From an uncultured Clostridia bacterium (lineage in GTDB: Bacteria; Bacillota; Clostridia; UBA1381), in NCBI GenBank assembly GCA_947624485.1, contig CANQKM010000002.1, positions 248,001 through 312,000 of the forward strand: 64,000 bases of DNA. Direction: 5' to 3'. Shown here piece by piece: positions 25,093 to 33,432 of this stretch. Under the pieces are notes generated by a model. The model was not told the DNA's origin. It worked only from the letters and a program-made list of their open reading frames with translations, and did not search any database. Position numbers and translations under genes: made by a program. The first letter of the stretch is position 1; the number at the start of each line of letters is the position of its first letter.

Positions 25093-25788
25093 ATGATAAA
25101 GAGGGTTATCGCGGCGGTTCTGGGCGTGATGTGCCTTTCCTCCTGCGCCGTCGGGGGCGGCGTTAAGACGGATATTGTCACGAAGGAATACGAGACGGAC
25201 TATTCGAGCGTAAAGGCGGAGATAATAGAGCTGTCCGGACTTGAGGACGAGGAATTTGAGGAAAAGTTTAACGAAAACGTCGAGGAAAGCATAGACAGCG
25301 AGCTTGTCGCGTTCGACACGGCGGCGGCTGAAATCGCAGACGAGCTTAAAATGGGGAATAAGTGCGTGTTTCAGACCTCGTGGGACGTGAAGTACAACAA
25401 AAACGATTTTCTGAGCCTTGTCGAGGAACGGTACGTGTATATGGGCGGCGCGCACGGTGAGACGGCATGGCTTGCGCGGAATGTTGACATTGCCGCGTCG
25501 AAGGAGATAACGCTTGACGATTTGTTCGCGGACAGCGGCTATGTGAACACCCTGAACCGTCTCATAACAGAGCAGGTCGGGGAAAACAAGGATGAGTACG
25601 CCGACCTGTGGGAAAAGCCGGAGATAAAGGACAGCAACCGAACGGATTTTTACATAGAGGACGGCAGCCTCGTGATATTCTATCAGCCGTACGATTTGAG
25701 CTACTACGCGCGGGGATTTGTGGAATTTCACCTGCCGCTTGAGGAGCTTAAGGGTTATATGAAGGAGGAATACGCGGGACTGATATAA
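25093..25788 (+). CDS. Lipoprotein with RsiV-like DUF3298 domain
   Basis: 231 residues with a lipobox (LSSC, Cys18). The middle has SWDVKYNKNDFLSLVEERYVY and YMGGAHGE, typical of the DUF4163/DUF3298 pair found outside the membrane in RsiV and PdaC. C-terminal marks include ITLDDLF and a LVIFYQPYDLSYYARG segment. In RsiV the domain senses lysozyme; here there is no anti-sigma part, only a lipid anchor. It starts 21 bp after spoIVA and may be co-transcribed, then ends at a terminator. The actual ligand is unknown. Confidence 0.82.
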   Translation: MIKRVIAAVLGVMCLSSCAVGGGVKTDIVTKEYETDYSSVKAEIIELSGLEDEEFEEKFNENVEESIDSELVAFDTAAAEIADELKMGNKCVFQTSWDVKYNKNDFLSLVEERYVYMGGAHGETAWLARNVDIAASKEITLDDLFADSGYVNTLNRLITEQVGENKDEYADLWEKPEIKDSNRTDFYIEDGSLVIFYQPYDLSYYARGFVEFHLPLEELKGYMKEEYAGLI

Positions 25789-25804
25789 AAATAAAAACAC
25801 AGCG

Positions 25805-25830
25805 CAACGGCTTTGAGCCGTTGTTTTTTT
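25805..25830 (+). terminator. Terminator after the RsiV-like lipoprotein
   Basis: CAACGGCT-ttg-AGCCGTTG followed by T7. Confidence 0.92.
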
Positions 25831-25841
25831 GCGCGCAGGTA

Positions 25842-25870
25842 TTGACATTATATCCGCGGTGGAGTAAAAT
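25842..25870 (+). promoter_or_regulatory. Promoter of the ABC exporter gene
   Basis: TTGACA (25842-25847), 17-bp spacer, TAAAAT (25865-25870). Confidence 0.75.
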
Positions 25871-25898
25871 ATATCGGAAGTTTGCGGAGGTGGTTAGG

Positions 25899-27641
25899 AT
25901 GAGATTAAGCTATCTGATAGGACGGTTTGTGCCGTATTTTAAGAAATATAAGTGGATTTTGATATTGGATCTTTTGTGCGCGTCGCTCACAACGGTGTGC
26001 GAGCTTGTTTTCCCGATGCTTGTGCGCGAGATCACGAGCCTCGGCATAAGCAACCCCGCCGCGCTCACGATGGGATTTGTGGTAAGGATAGGCGTTTTCT
26101 ATCTGGCGCTCCGCGTAATCGACTCCGCAGCGAATTTCTACATGGCTGACACCGGTCACATAATGGGCGCGAAGATTGAGACGGATATGCGCCGCGACCT
26201 GTTCGCGCACCTCGAAAAGCTGTCGCACGCGTACTATGCGGAACACAAGGTCGGACAAATCATGGCGCGTATCACGAGCGACCTTTTCGACATCACAGAG
26301 TTCGCGCACCACTGCCCCGAGGAATTTTTCATAGCGGGACTTAAAATAATCGTGTCGTTTATAATACTCTGCGGCGTGAACGTGACGCTGACGCTTATAA
26401 TGTTCGCCGCGCTGCCTTTGATATTCGTGTTCGTAAAATTCTTCAACACGCGTATGCGCCGCGCGTTCAAGGCGCAGCGTTACCAGATAGGCGAGATCAA
26501 CTCGCAGGTCGAGGACACGCTTCTCGGCATGCGCGTCGTAAAGTCGTTCGCGAACGAGGACATTGAAGCCGAAAAGTTTGAAAAGGGCAACGAGACGTTC
26601 CTAGACACGAAAAAGACGGGTTACTTCTACATGGCGGGCTTCCAGACGTCGAACCGCGCGTTTGAGGGACTTATGTACCTAACGGTGCTTGTGACGGGCG
26701 CGGTGTTTATAATGAAGGGTATAATCGAACCTGCCGACCTCACGGCGTACCTTCTGTACGTAAGCACGCTGCTCGCGTCGCTTCGGACTATCATACAGTT
26801 TACCGAGCAGTTCCAGCGCGGCATGACGGGTATAGAGCGTTTCCTTGAAATAATGGACGCGCCTGAGGATATAAAGGAAAAGGAGGACGCGGTCGAGCTT
26901 AAAAACGTGCAGGGCAATATCGTGTTCGACAACGTGTCGTTCCGTTACGGCGACTCGGAGGGGAACGTGCTGCATAACATAAATCTCGATATTAAAAAGG
27001 GCGACAGCGTGGCTCTTGTCGGACCGTCGGGCGGCGGCAAGACGACGCTCTGCAACCTCATACCGCGCTTTTACGACGTGACGCGCGGCAGAATACTTAT
27101 AGACGGCAACGATGTGCGCGATGTTACCCTCCACTCCTTAAGAAACGCGATAGGCGTTGTGCAGCAGGACGTGTATTTGTTCTCCGGCACGGTGTACGAC
27201 AACATCTCCTACGGCTTGCCCGGTGCGAGCTATGAGGCTGTCGAGGCTGCGGCAAAGAGAGCGGGCGCGCATGAGTTTATCGCGGCTCTGCCGCACGGCT
27301 ACGATACATACGTCGGCGAGAGGGGAGTAAAGCTGTCGGGCGGTCAGAAGCAGAGAATAAGCATCGCGCGCGTATTTTTGAAAAACCCGCCGATACTGCT
27401 GCTTGACGAGGCTACGTCCGCTCTCGACAACGAGAACGAAAAGCTCGTGCAGGAGTCGCTCGAAGAGCTTGCAAAGGGCAGAACGGTGCTTACGATAGCG
27501 CACCGCCTCACCACTATACGCAACGCGAAAACAATACTCGTTCTGACCGAAAACGGAATAGAGGAACGCGGCACGCATAAGGAGCTAATAGAAAAGGGCG
27601 GACTGTACGCCGACATGTACAGCATGTACGCGTCTCTGTAA
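25899..27641 (+). CDS. ABC exporter, fused permease and ATPase (MsbA/BmrA type)
   Basis: ATG at 25899 with GGAGG 9 nt upstream; the longer frame passes through the promoter. 580 residues. Six transmembrane helices span about 1-310. The ATPase domain starts near 335, with Walker A GPSGGGKTT near 373, Q-loop VVQQDVYLFSG, signature LSGGQKQRIS near 477, Walker B ILLLDEATSALD near 497 and the H-loop AHRLTT. Half-transporter of the lipid/multidrug exporter type, working as a homodimer because no partner half is adjacent. The substrate is unknown. Confidence 0.93.
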   Translation: MRLSYLIGRFVPYFKKYKWILILDLLCASLTTVCELVFPMLVREITSLGISNPAALTMGFVVRIGVFYLALRVIDSAANFYMADTGHIMGAKIETDMRRDLFAHLEKLSHAYYAEHKVGQIMARITSDLFDITEFAHHCPEEFFIAGLKIIVSFIILCGVNVTLTLIMFAALPLIFVFVKFFNTRMRRAFKAQRYQIGEINSQVEDTLLGMRVVKSFANEDIEAEKFEKGNETFLDTKKTGYFYMAGFQTSNRAFEGLMYLTVLVTGAVFIMKGIIEPADLTAYLLYVSTLLASLRTIIQFTEQFQRGMTGIERFLEIMDAPEDIKEKEDAVELKNVQGNIVFDNVSFRYGDSEGNVLHNINLDIKKGDSVALVGPSGGGKTTLCNLIPRFYDVTRGRILIDGNDVRDVTLHSLRNAIGVVQQDVYLFSGTVYDNISYGLPGASYEAVEAAAKRAGAHEFIAALPHGYDTYVGERGVKLSGGQKQRISIARVFLKNPPILLLDEATSALDNENEKLVQESLEELAKGRTVLTIAHRLTTIRNAKTILVLTENGIEERGTHKELIEKGGLYADMYSMYASL

Positions 27642-27713
27642 CAAAAATTTAACAATTAAGGTGCAAATCGGTAACAATTCGTAATCAATATGTAACAAAA
27701 TACGGTAAAACGC

Positions 27714-27742
27714 TTGCAATTGACCACAATATGTTGTATACT
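27714..27742 (+). promoter_or_regulatory. Promoter of the zinc-ribbon membrane protein
   Basis: TTGCAA (27714-27719), 17-bp spacer, TATACT (27737-27742). Confidence 0.65.
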
Positions 27743-27779
27743 GTAATAGATGCAGGAAAAAAATTCGGAGGATTTATAT

Positions 27780-28568
27780 ATGCAGTATTGCAAAAATTGC
27801 GGCAGGCAGTTAAAGGATGGTATGCGCTTCTGCGACCGCTGCGGACAGTCGGTCCGCAAATCGCGGGAAAACGGTCAGGCGGCGCGTCATAAGGAGATAG
27901 AGGAGCTTCGGGAGGAGCGTCTGAACAGAAAAAAACGCCTTGCCGAAAAAGAGGAAAGACAGCGGACGGTACGTGAAAAGCGGCGCAAAAGCAGAGGCAG
28001 ACGCGCGGCGATATACATATTTGTACTTTTGCTTATTACGCTTGCGAGCGTATTGGTGGGATACTTTTTCTTTGCGGGAAAAAGCGGCGGCGGCAATGAA
28101 TCCGCGCCGGGCGTGATTACCGAACAGACGGTGACGGCTGCTCCCGTGCAAACGGCTGCTCCCGCGCAAAGCGGCGAATACGCCGAGATAACGGTGGGCA
28201 ACGTGAGATGCCCGTACCCGGCGGCGTTCCATTCGGGCAGCGCGTCGGGAAACGTCAAAATGAGTCTTACCGATCCGTTGGGCGGCGCGAAGATGGTAAT
28301 CTCACAAGAGGTCATAGAGGGCGAGCTTACCGAGCTTGCGAAGGGTTATCTTTCACAGATAGGCGCGACGAGTGCGACGGAGATGAAGAGCAACGACAGC
28401 GAAAGCTCCTACACGGTCACGGCTGAGGTAAACGGAACGGTGTACCACAGAAAGTGCGTTGTCCGCAGCAAGCTCGCCGTGTATTACGATTTTGAGTATT
28501 CCGCGTCGTCGGGTTCCGCGTCGGCGTACCAAAAATACATCGAGACCATAGATTCACGTTTTAAATGA
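27780..28568 (+). CDS. Zinc-ribbon, single-pass membrane protein
   Basis: ATG at 27780 with GGAGG 8 nt upstream. 262 residues: an N-terminal zinc ribbon (CKNCGRQL, then CDRCGQ, residues 4-25), a highly charged helical stretch (about 30-78), one transmembrane helix (about 80-100), a Thr/Ala/Pro linker and an extracellular domain of about 130 residues. The outer domain resembles a lipoprotein-like beta fold but I do not recognise it. The zinc ribbon inside and an unknown domain outside is a frequent clostridial layout. It ends overlapping the next, convergent gene by 8 bp. Confidence 0.8.
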   Translation: MQYCKNCGRQLKDGMRFCDRCGQSVRKSRENGQAARHKEIEELREERLNRKKRLAEKEERQRTVREKRRKSRGRRAAIYIFVLLLITLASVLVGYFFFAGKSGGGNESAPGVITEQTVTAAPVQTAAPAQSGEYAEITVGNVRCPYPAAFHSGSASGNVKMSLTDPLGGAKMVISQEVIEGELTELAKGYLSQIGATSATEMKSNDSESSYTVTAEVNGTVYHRKCVVRSKLAVYYDFEYSASSGSASAYQKYIETIDSRFK

Positions 28569-28836
28569 TAACGCGGAAGTAAATCGCCGCTCCGAACGCG
28601 GCGGCACACAGAAAAGCGAATAAAAATCCCGTAAGCTTATTTTTGCGGCGGACAGACGAAGGCGGCTGTCCGTCCTTTTTTGCGCGCTCTATATATTTCG
28701 CGACGATTTTTTCCGCGTCGGCGATGACCTTGCCCTCCAGCATAGGATTGTAGTCGCGCAGGACGATAATCGCCTGACTTATATACGGCGATGAAAAATT
28801 ATTGAGTATGACGACCTTCTTTGTTAATTCCTTCAT
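28561..28836 (-). CDS. Small tail-anchored membrane protein, unknown function
   Basis: ATG at 28836 with GGGGAG upstream. 91 residues: a soluble N-terminal part (VVILNNFSSPYISQAIIVLR, about 8-27), a helix with ADAEKIVAKYI, a basic patch and one C-terminal transmembrane helix (about 68-90). No known domain is recognised. The 3' end overlaps the convergent zinc-ribbon gene. Confidence 0.72.
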   Translation of the reverse strand: MKELTKKVVILNNFSSPYISQAIIVLRDYNPMLEGKVIADAEKIVAKYIERAKKDGQPPSSVRRKNKLTGFLFAFLCAAAFGAAIYFRVII

Positions 28837-28931
28837 AGCGAACACTCCCCGCATCGTATTATCTGTTTCATATTATTTCCATGACCTTGACATAATATAC
28901 GGCTGCTTACAAAAAAATTCTCCCCATACTC

Positions 28932-28960
28932 TTGTATTTGCGCGAAAAAAAAGGTATAAT
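28932..28960 (+). promoter_or_regulatory. Promoter of the HlyD-like/division cluster
   Basis: TTGTAT (28932-28937), 17-bp spacer, perfect TATAAT (28955-28960). It probably serves the run of genes 29002-31381. Confidence 0.7.
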
Positions 28961-29001
28961 ATACACATAGCGCACAACTTGTATAAATAAAGGGAAAATG
29001 T

Positions 29002-30177
29002 ATGAAAAAATTTTTTGTGGCGGTACTGTGTATAGCCGTTGCCGCGATAGCGGGCTACGGCATAAAATACGCGCTTACGCCGGTGAACACGCAGAAAATT
29101 GAATATACGACGCATGAAACGGCAGTGGAGACAAAGGGTTACATAGTGCTTGACGAATGGCTCATGATTTCGCGCAGCGCGGGAACGTTCTACCATTCCG
29201 CGCAGGAGGGCGGACGCGTCGCGAAGGACAGCGTTATAGGCGAGCTTTTCTACGGCGAGGTATCGGACGACAGCCTGCGGGAGCTTGCCGCCGTTGACGA
29301 GCGGTTAAAGCACGCGTCGGACGGCAGCGTGACGGAGGAGCTTGACTCATCCGATGTGGAAAACAGCATTTACCGCCGTGAAAACGATATAATAGAAGCG
29401 TCGGGCGACAATGATATTCTTGCGATATCAAAGTATAAGCAGGATATAAACAGCCTCAGAAAAGACAACCGTCTTTCCGCGGAGGGGGAGAGCAGGGAGC
29501 TTTCCGCCGAGCGCGATAGTATACTCGGCAGTATAGGCGTGCCGAAGGAGCAGATCAAGGCTCAGATGTCGGGCGTACTCACGCTTTACACGGACGGCTA
29601 CGAGGATCTTTTAAGGCTTTCCGATATGGGAAATTATACCGTCGATTACCTTGACACGCTGCCGGACGAGACGGCAGCGGAGAAAATATCGTCCTCGGTG
29701 GACGTGGGCGATCCCGTGTGCAGAGTGGTGAACAATCACATGTTTTACGTGATGATGGCAGTGCCTACCGATAAAATCGAGGGCTGCGAGGTCGGCGGCA
29801 GTGTGACGCTTCGGTTTAAGAATATGGCGGGCGAAACGCGCGAGGGAATTATACATTCGGTAAGCGAGGATCAAGGCGGCAGAACGCTGATAGTCGTACA
29901 GTGTCCCGACTACCTCGAAAACGCGTTTTCCTACCGCGTCGCGGACGTGGATCTGATTTTCGCGAGCTACAGCGGATATAAAATACCCGTTCAGGCGATA
30001 CGCACCGAGGGAAACGGCAGACAAAAAGTCATAGGCATAAAGAACAACGTCGAGCGCGACTGTTATTTCGACCTCGTATACACGTACACCGACGGCGGCT
30101 ACGCGATAGTGCGCTCGTCGGAGGACAGCGAGTATAAGCTGTCGGATATGGACAGGATAGTTGTCGGAGAACGGTAA
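29002..30177 (+). CDS. HlyD/membrane-fusion-like protein
   Basis: 391 residues with one N-terminal transmembrane helix (about 4-24) and an extracytoplasmic body. An N-terminal lipoyl-like half (SRSAGTFYHSAQEGGRVAKDSVIGELF, quoted in part: GTFYHSAQEGGRVAKD) is followed by a helical hairpin (about 90-175). A second lipoyl half, GVLTLYTDGYEDLL, and a beta-barrel with AVPTDKIEGCEVG complete it. This is the layout of HlyD adaptor proteins, but no ABC exporter is next to it. It stands where ylmD often lies, 25 bp before yggS, so a link to the division site is possible but inferred. Confidence 0.78.
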   Translation: MKKFFVAVLCIAVAAIAGYGIKYALTPVNTQKIEYTTHETAVETKGYIVLDEWLMISRSAGTFYHSAQEGGRVAKDSVIGELFYGEVSDDSLRELAAVDERLKHASDGSVTEELDSSDVENSIYRRENDIIEASGDNDILAISKYKQDINSLRKDNRLSAEGESRELSAERDSILGSIGVPKEQIKAQMSGVLTLYTDGYEDLLRLSDMGNYTVDYLDTLPDETAAEKISSSVDVGDPVCRVVNNHMFYVMMAVPTDKIEGCEVGGSVTLRFKNMAGETREGIIHSVSEDQGGRTLIVVQCPDYLENAFSYRVADVDLIFASYSGYKIPVQAIRTEGNGRQKVIGIKNNVERDCYFDLVYTYTDGGYAIVRSSEDSEYKLSDMDRIVVGER

Positions 30178-30202
30178 AAATTACGGGAAAAGGGAGTAAA
30201 TT

Positions 30203-30898
30203 ATGAATATCAGGGAAAACTTAGAGGAAGTTGAGAGACGCATAGCGGCTGCGGCGGAAAGGAGCGGCAGAAAAAGAGAGGACATACTTCTTGTCGCCGT
30301 TACAAAAACGCACCCCGCGGACATGATGAACGAGGCGATACGTCTCGGCGTGACCGACATAGGCGAGAACAAGCCGCAGGAGGTGCGAGACAAGTATGCG
30401 GACGTTCTGCCCGTAAAGTGGCATCTCATAGGACACTTGCAGACGAATAAGGTAAAGTACGTGATAGACAAGGTGTGCCTTATCCATTCGGTTGACTCCG
30501 TAAAGCTCATGGACGAGATAGAGCGTCAGGCGGAGAAGCATGACGTTGATATGGACATACTCATACAGGTGAACATCTCCGGCGAGGAAACGAAGTCGGG
30601 CGTGAGCGCGGACGAGGTGGAGGAGCTTCTGCTCCACGCGGGGACACTAAAGCGCGTAAAAGTTAAAGGACTTATGACAATAGCGCCGAAAACCGATGAT
30701 TCTGTTACAAACACTTTACATTTTGACAACATGCGACAACTTTTTATTGACATACAGAAGAAAAAATACGATAATGTTAATATGAAGTATTTGTCGATGG
30801 GCATGAGCGGCGATTACGAGACGGCTATCGAGTGCGGAGCGAATATCGTACGCGTCGGCAGCGCCATTTTCGGCGAGAGAGACTACAGTCACAAATAA
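30203..30898 (+). CDS. yggS: YggS/YlmE-type PLP homeostasis protein
   Basis: 231 residues, PROSC/YggS family: a PLP-binding alanine-racemase-like barrel without a known substrate that buffers pyridoxal phosphate. VAVTKTHP near residue 34 contains the PLP Lys. GENKPQEVRDKY near 53, WHLIGHLQTNKVK near 73 and LSMGMSGDYETAIECGAN near 197 are diagnostic. It lies directly upstream of sepF, its conserved neighbour in Bacillota. Confidence 0.95.
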   Translation: MNIRENLEEVERRIAAAAERSGRKREDILLVAVTKTHPADMMNEAIRLGVTDIGENKPQEVRDKYADVLPVKWHLIGHLQTNKVKYVIDKVCLIHSVDSVKLMDEIERQAEKHDVDMDILIQVNISGEETKSGVSADEVEELLLHAGTLKRVKVKGLMTIAPKTDDSVTNTLHFDNMRQLFIDIQKKKYDNVNMKYLSMGMSGDYETAIECGANIVRVGSAIFGERDYSHK

Positions 30899-30919
30899 TG
30901 CAGAAAGGGATACGGTATA

Positions 30920-31381
30920 ATGAGCTTTATAAATTCAATAAAGAACTTTATAGGAATTGAAACCGACGATGATTATTACGACGACGAGTATTATGACGAG
31001 GAAAACGAGATCGACGAGGAGGACGACGACGAACCGAGACGTTCCTCCCGCATAGCGAGAAAAAGCTCGGCAAAGGTCGTGACGCTCAATCCCGGCTCAT
31101 CCTCAAGAGTAAGAATAATGACGCCGTCGCAGTTTGAGGAATCAACGACGATAGCCGACGAGATCAAGAGCGGCAGACTTGTCATCTTCAACATCGGACA
31201 GCTCGGCAACGACGACGCGAGACGCGTTGTGGACTTTATCTCCGGCACGGCATACGGCTTGAACGGCAACGTTCGCCGCGCGTCGAGAGATATATTTGTC
31301 GCGGCGCCCAGAAACATCGACATTACAGGCGACAACCTTAATGAGCGCACAAAGAGCAGTACCTTTGACTGGAACATGTAA
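30920..31381 (+). CDS. sepF: Cell division protein SepF
   Basis: 153 residues. An N-terminal amphipathic membrane-binding helix (SFINSIKNFIGIE) is followed by a very acidic Asp/Glu linker (about 15-40). The C-terminal SepF core (about 70-150) contains DEIKSGRLVIFNI and RRVVDFISGTAYGLNG. SepF polymerises into rings, binds the FtsZ tail and tethers it to the membrane. No ftsA is visible in the window, so SepF could be the main anchor. It lies 21 bp after yggS. Confidence 0.96.
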   Translation: MSFINSIKNFIGIETDDDYYDDEYYDEENEIDEEDDDEPRRSSRIARKSSAKVVTLNPGSSSRVRIMTPSQFEESTTIADEIKSGRLVIFNIGQLGNDDARRVVDFISGTAYGLNGNVRRASRDIFVAAPRNIDITGDNLNERTKSSTFDWNM

Positions 31382-31387
31382 ATAATA

Positions 31388-31426
31388 AACGGGCGGTATG
31401 ACTACAATGATTTACCGCCCGTTTTC
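31388..31426 (+). terminator. Hairpin between sepF and ylmH
   Basis: AACGGGCGGTA / TACCGCCCGTT stem with a 14-nt loop and T-run. It partly separates ylmH-divIVA from yggS-sepF. Confidence 0.8.
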
Positions 31427-31443
31427 TGTAATTGAGGTAAAGA

Positions 31444-32190
31444 ATGGACAAAAAGCTCATATCGGCGCGCATAGATGATTTGTTTGATATGTGTGCGCGC
31501 CGGGGAACTGCCGTGTTTTCCTCGTTCCTTGACGGCGGCGAGGCTGCGTTTGCCGACGATGTTTTTCACATATCACGGTCGGAGAACGCTATGCTGTTCG
31601 GAGGGTACGACGGTGCGGAGCGTAAAATGCTCGGCGTGTTCCCGGAGTGGGAGGAAAAGGACGGCGCATCATTCCCGATAACCGTTATACGCTTCGACGC
31701 GCCGAAATTCCGCGCGCTCACTCACCGCGACTATCTCGGTACTCTGATGTCGCTCGGCATCGACAGAAGCAAAACGGGAGACATACTGACCGATGAAACA
31801 GGCGCGTACGTTATGGCCGAAAGCGGCATATCGGATTACATTCTGAATAATATAAACAAGATAGCAAACGCGGGCGTAAAGGGACGCGTAATATCGGCTG
31901 CGGATTTTGTTCCGCCCAAGCCGAAAACACAGGTAAAACAGTGCGTATCCGCTTCGGAGCGGCTCGACGCCGTAATCGCGGCGGTGTACGGCATATCGCG
32001 CTCGCAGAGCGAAAGGCTCGTAAAGGACGGCGGCGTAAAGGTGAACCACCGTGAGACGTTAAGCGGCAGCGCACTGCTCGATGAGGGCGACCTCGTATCC
32101 GTTAAGGGTATGGGGAGGTTTGTTTTTAAGAGCGCCGACGGCGCGACAATGAAGGGCAGACTGCACATAACCGTCCTAAAATATATATAA
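31444..32190 (+). CDS. ylmH: YlmH-like S4-domain RNA-binding protein
   Basis: 248 residues. The N-terminal and central domains (GGYDGAERKMLGVFPEW, HRDYLGTLMSLGIDR) are typical of YlmH, and an S4 RNA-binding domain follows (SERLDAVIAAVYGISRSQSE near 173-192, then VNHR). In Bacillus YlmH works in ribosome quality control and is linked genetically to division. It lies 62 bp after sepF; the ylmG gene usually between them is absent. Confidence 0.92.
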   Translation: MDKKLISARIDDLFDMCARRGTAVFSSFLDGGEAAFADDVFHISRSENAMLFGGYDGAERKMLGVFPEWEEKDGASFPITVIRFDAPKFRALTHRDYLGTLMSLGIDRSKTGDILTDETGAYVMAESGISDYILNNINKIANAGVKGRVISAADFVPPKPKTQVKQCVSASERLDAVIAAVYGISRSQSERLVKDGGVKVNHRETLSGSALLDEGDLVSVKGMGRFVFKSADGATMKGRLHITVLKYI

Positions 32191-32207
32191 CATAAGGAGA
32201 GAAAACC

Positions 32208-32648
32208 ATGCTCAGACCGATTGATATTCAGAACAAGGACTTTGAAAAGAAGTTCAAGGGCTACGACTGCGACGCGGTCGATGATTTTTTGGACGTCGTA
32301 ATACAGGACTATGAGCTTTTGTGTAAGGAAAATCAAACTCTCAAAAATAAAATAGGACTTCTGACCGAAACGGTCGACAGGTACAAGCAGATGGAGGCGG
32401 CGATGAGCCGTTCGCTCGACCTTGCGCAGAAGTCAGCCGAGGAAGCGAGAAAGAACGCTCAGACCGAAGCCGACGCGATAATAAGCAAGGCGAAGCTCGA
32501 CGCGTCCTTCCTTGCGCGTCAGATAGACGAGGAGCATGCGAAACGCCACCGCGAGATGCTCGCCGTAAAGGACGAGATAGACCGCTACCGCGCGCGCGTA
32601 AAGCTTTTGTGCGAAAACGTGATTAAAATGGTTGACGGCATTGAATAA
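32208..32648 (+). CDS. divIVA: Cell-division/polarity protein DivIVA
   Basis: 146 residues. The N-terminal membrane-curvature-binding domain reads LRPIDIQNKDFEKKFKGYDC, then AVDDFLDVV. A long coiled coil with heptads (about 35-140) follows. DivIVA marks septa and poles and recruits Min or sporulation partners. The protein is short for the family but has both parts. It lies 17 bp after ylmH, in the standard gene order. Confidence 0.95.
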   Translation: MLRPIDIQNKDFEKKFKGYDCDAVDDFLDVVIQDYELLCKENQTLKNKIGLLTETVDRYKQMEAAMSRSLDLAQKSAEEARKNAQTEADAIISKAKLDASFLARQIDEEHAKRHREMLAVKDEIDRYRARVKLLCENVIKMVDGIE

Positions 32649-32652
32649 TTGT

Positions 32653-32712
32653 CGGGGACACTAAAGCTTGGGGACACTAAAATACGGGGACACTAAAGTT
32701 TTAGTGTCCCCG
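32653..32712. repeat. Triple GGGGACACTAAA repeat forming a bidirectional terminator, copy 1
   Basis: Three direct copies of GGGGACACTAAA begin near 32655, 32670 and 32686. The third pairs with TTTAGTGTCCCCG (32700-32712) in a 13-bp hairpin. The element fills the whole gap between the divIVA stop and the tcdA stop. It recurs at 49698-49756 in the same convergent setting. Confidence 0.88.
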
Positions 32713-33420
32713 TTATATTTTTATTAAATCCTTTATGACCTCACTTGCGGCGATAAGTCCCGCGACCGACGGAACAAACGCCGTGCTGCCGGGTACGGTG
32801 CGCTTTTCGGTCTGCTCGTCCGACGGCAGGGGCTTTATCGGCTCCTCCTTTGAATAAACCACTTTTAATTTCTTTATACCGCGCTGCTTAAGCTCGCGCC
32901 GCATAACTCTTGCGAGCGGACAAACCGACGTTTCGTAAATGTCCGCGACCTCGAGCATGGCGGGATTCAGTTTGTTTCCCGCGCCCATGCAGCTTATTAC
33001 CGGCACATTCGCACCTGCCGCGCGCGTTATGATCTCTATCTTGCCCGTAACGGTGTCAATTGCGTCCACGATGTACGAGTACACCGAAAAATCATACTCG
33101 CCGGCGTTGTCGGGCATGAAAAAGCACCTGTGCGCGTTTACTTTAATATCGGGATTTATCGACAGCGCGCGCTCCTTCATCACGTCGACCTTGTATCTGC
33201 CCACCGTGTCATGCGCGGCGATAATCTGCCGGTTCAGATTTGTGAGCGCGACGGTGTCGCTGTCGAAAATATCTATTTCGCCGACGCCGCTCCGCACGAG
33301 CGCCTCGACCGCGTAACCGCCCACTCCGCCAACGCCGAACACCGCGACGCGCGCGTTTCTGAGCTTTTCCATACCGTCCGCGCCGAGCAGAAGCTCCGTT
33401 CTCGAAAACTGATTTGACAT
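32713..33420 (-). CDS. tcdA: tRNA threonylcarbamoyladenosine dehydratase TcdA (ThiF/E1-like)
   Basis: 235 residues, E1-like adenylating fold. FGVGGVGGYAVEALVRSGVG near residue 30 is the nucleotide-binding loop. DSDTVALTNLNRQIIA near 53 and the partner motif SCMGAGNKLNP near 143 are family marks. The C-terminal PGSTAFVPSVAGLIAA is typical of TcdA/CsdL. It cyclises t6A37 to ct6A37 in ANN-decoding tRNAs. It is the last gene of the four-gene minus-strand unit, 13 bp after ttcA, so two tRNA-modification genes are neighbours. Confidence 0.92.
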   Translation of the reverse strand: MSNQFSRTELLLGADGMEKLRNARVAVFGVGGVGGYAVEALVRSGVGEIDIFDSDTVALTNLNRQIIAAHDTVGRYKVDVMKERALSINPDIKVNAHRCFFMPDNAGEYDFSVYSYIVDAIDTVTGKIEIITRAAGANVPVISCMGAGNKLNPAMLEVADIYETSVCPLARVMRRELKQRGIKKLKVVYSKEEPIKPLPSDEQTEKRTVPGSTAFVPSVAGLIAASEVIKDLIKI

Positions 33421-33432
33421 ATTTGCCGCTCC

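Noticed and set aside
23467-25848. 793-codon open frame on the minus strand over spoIVA and the lipoprotein
   Set aside because: It is antisense to two clear genes, is rich in Arg and His, and results from GC-rich third codon positions.
32653-32712. CRISPR-like repeat
   Set aside because: Motif spacing is irregular and under 20 bp, there are only three copies, the last copy forms a terminator hairpin, and no cas gene is present.
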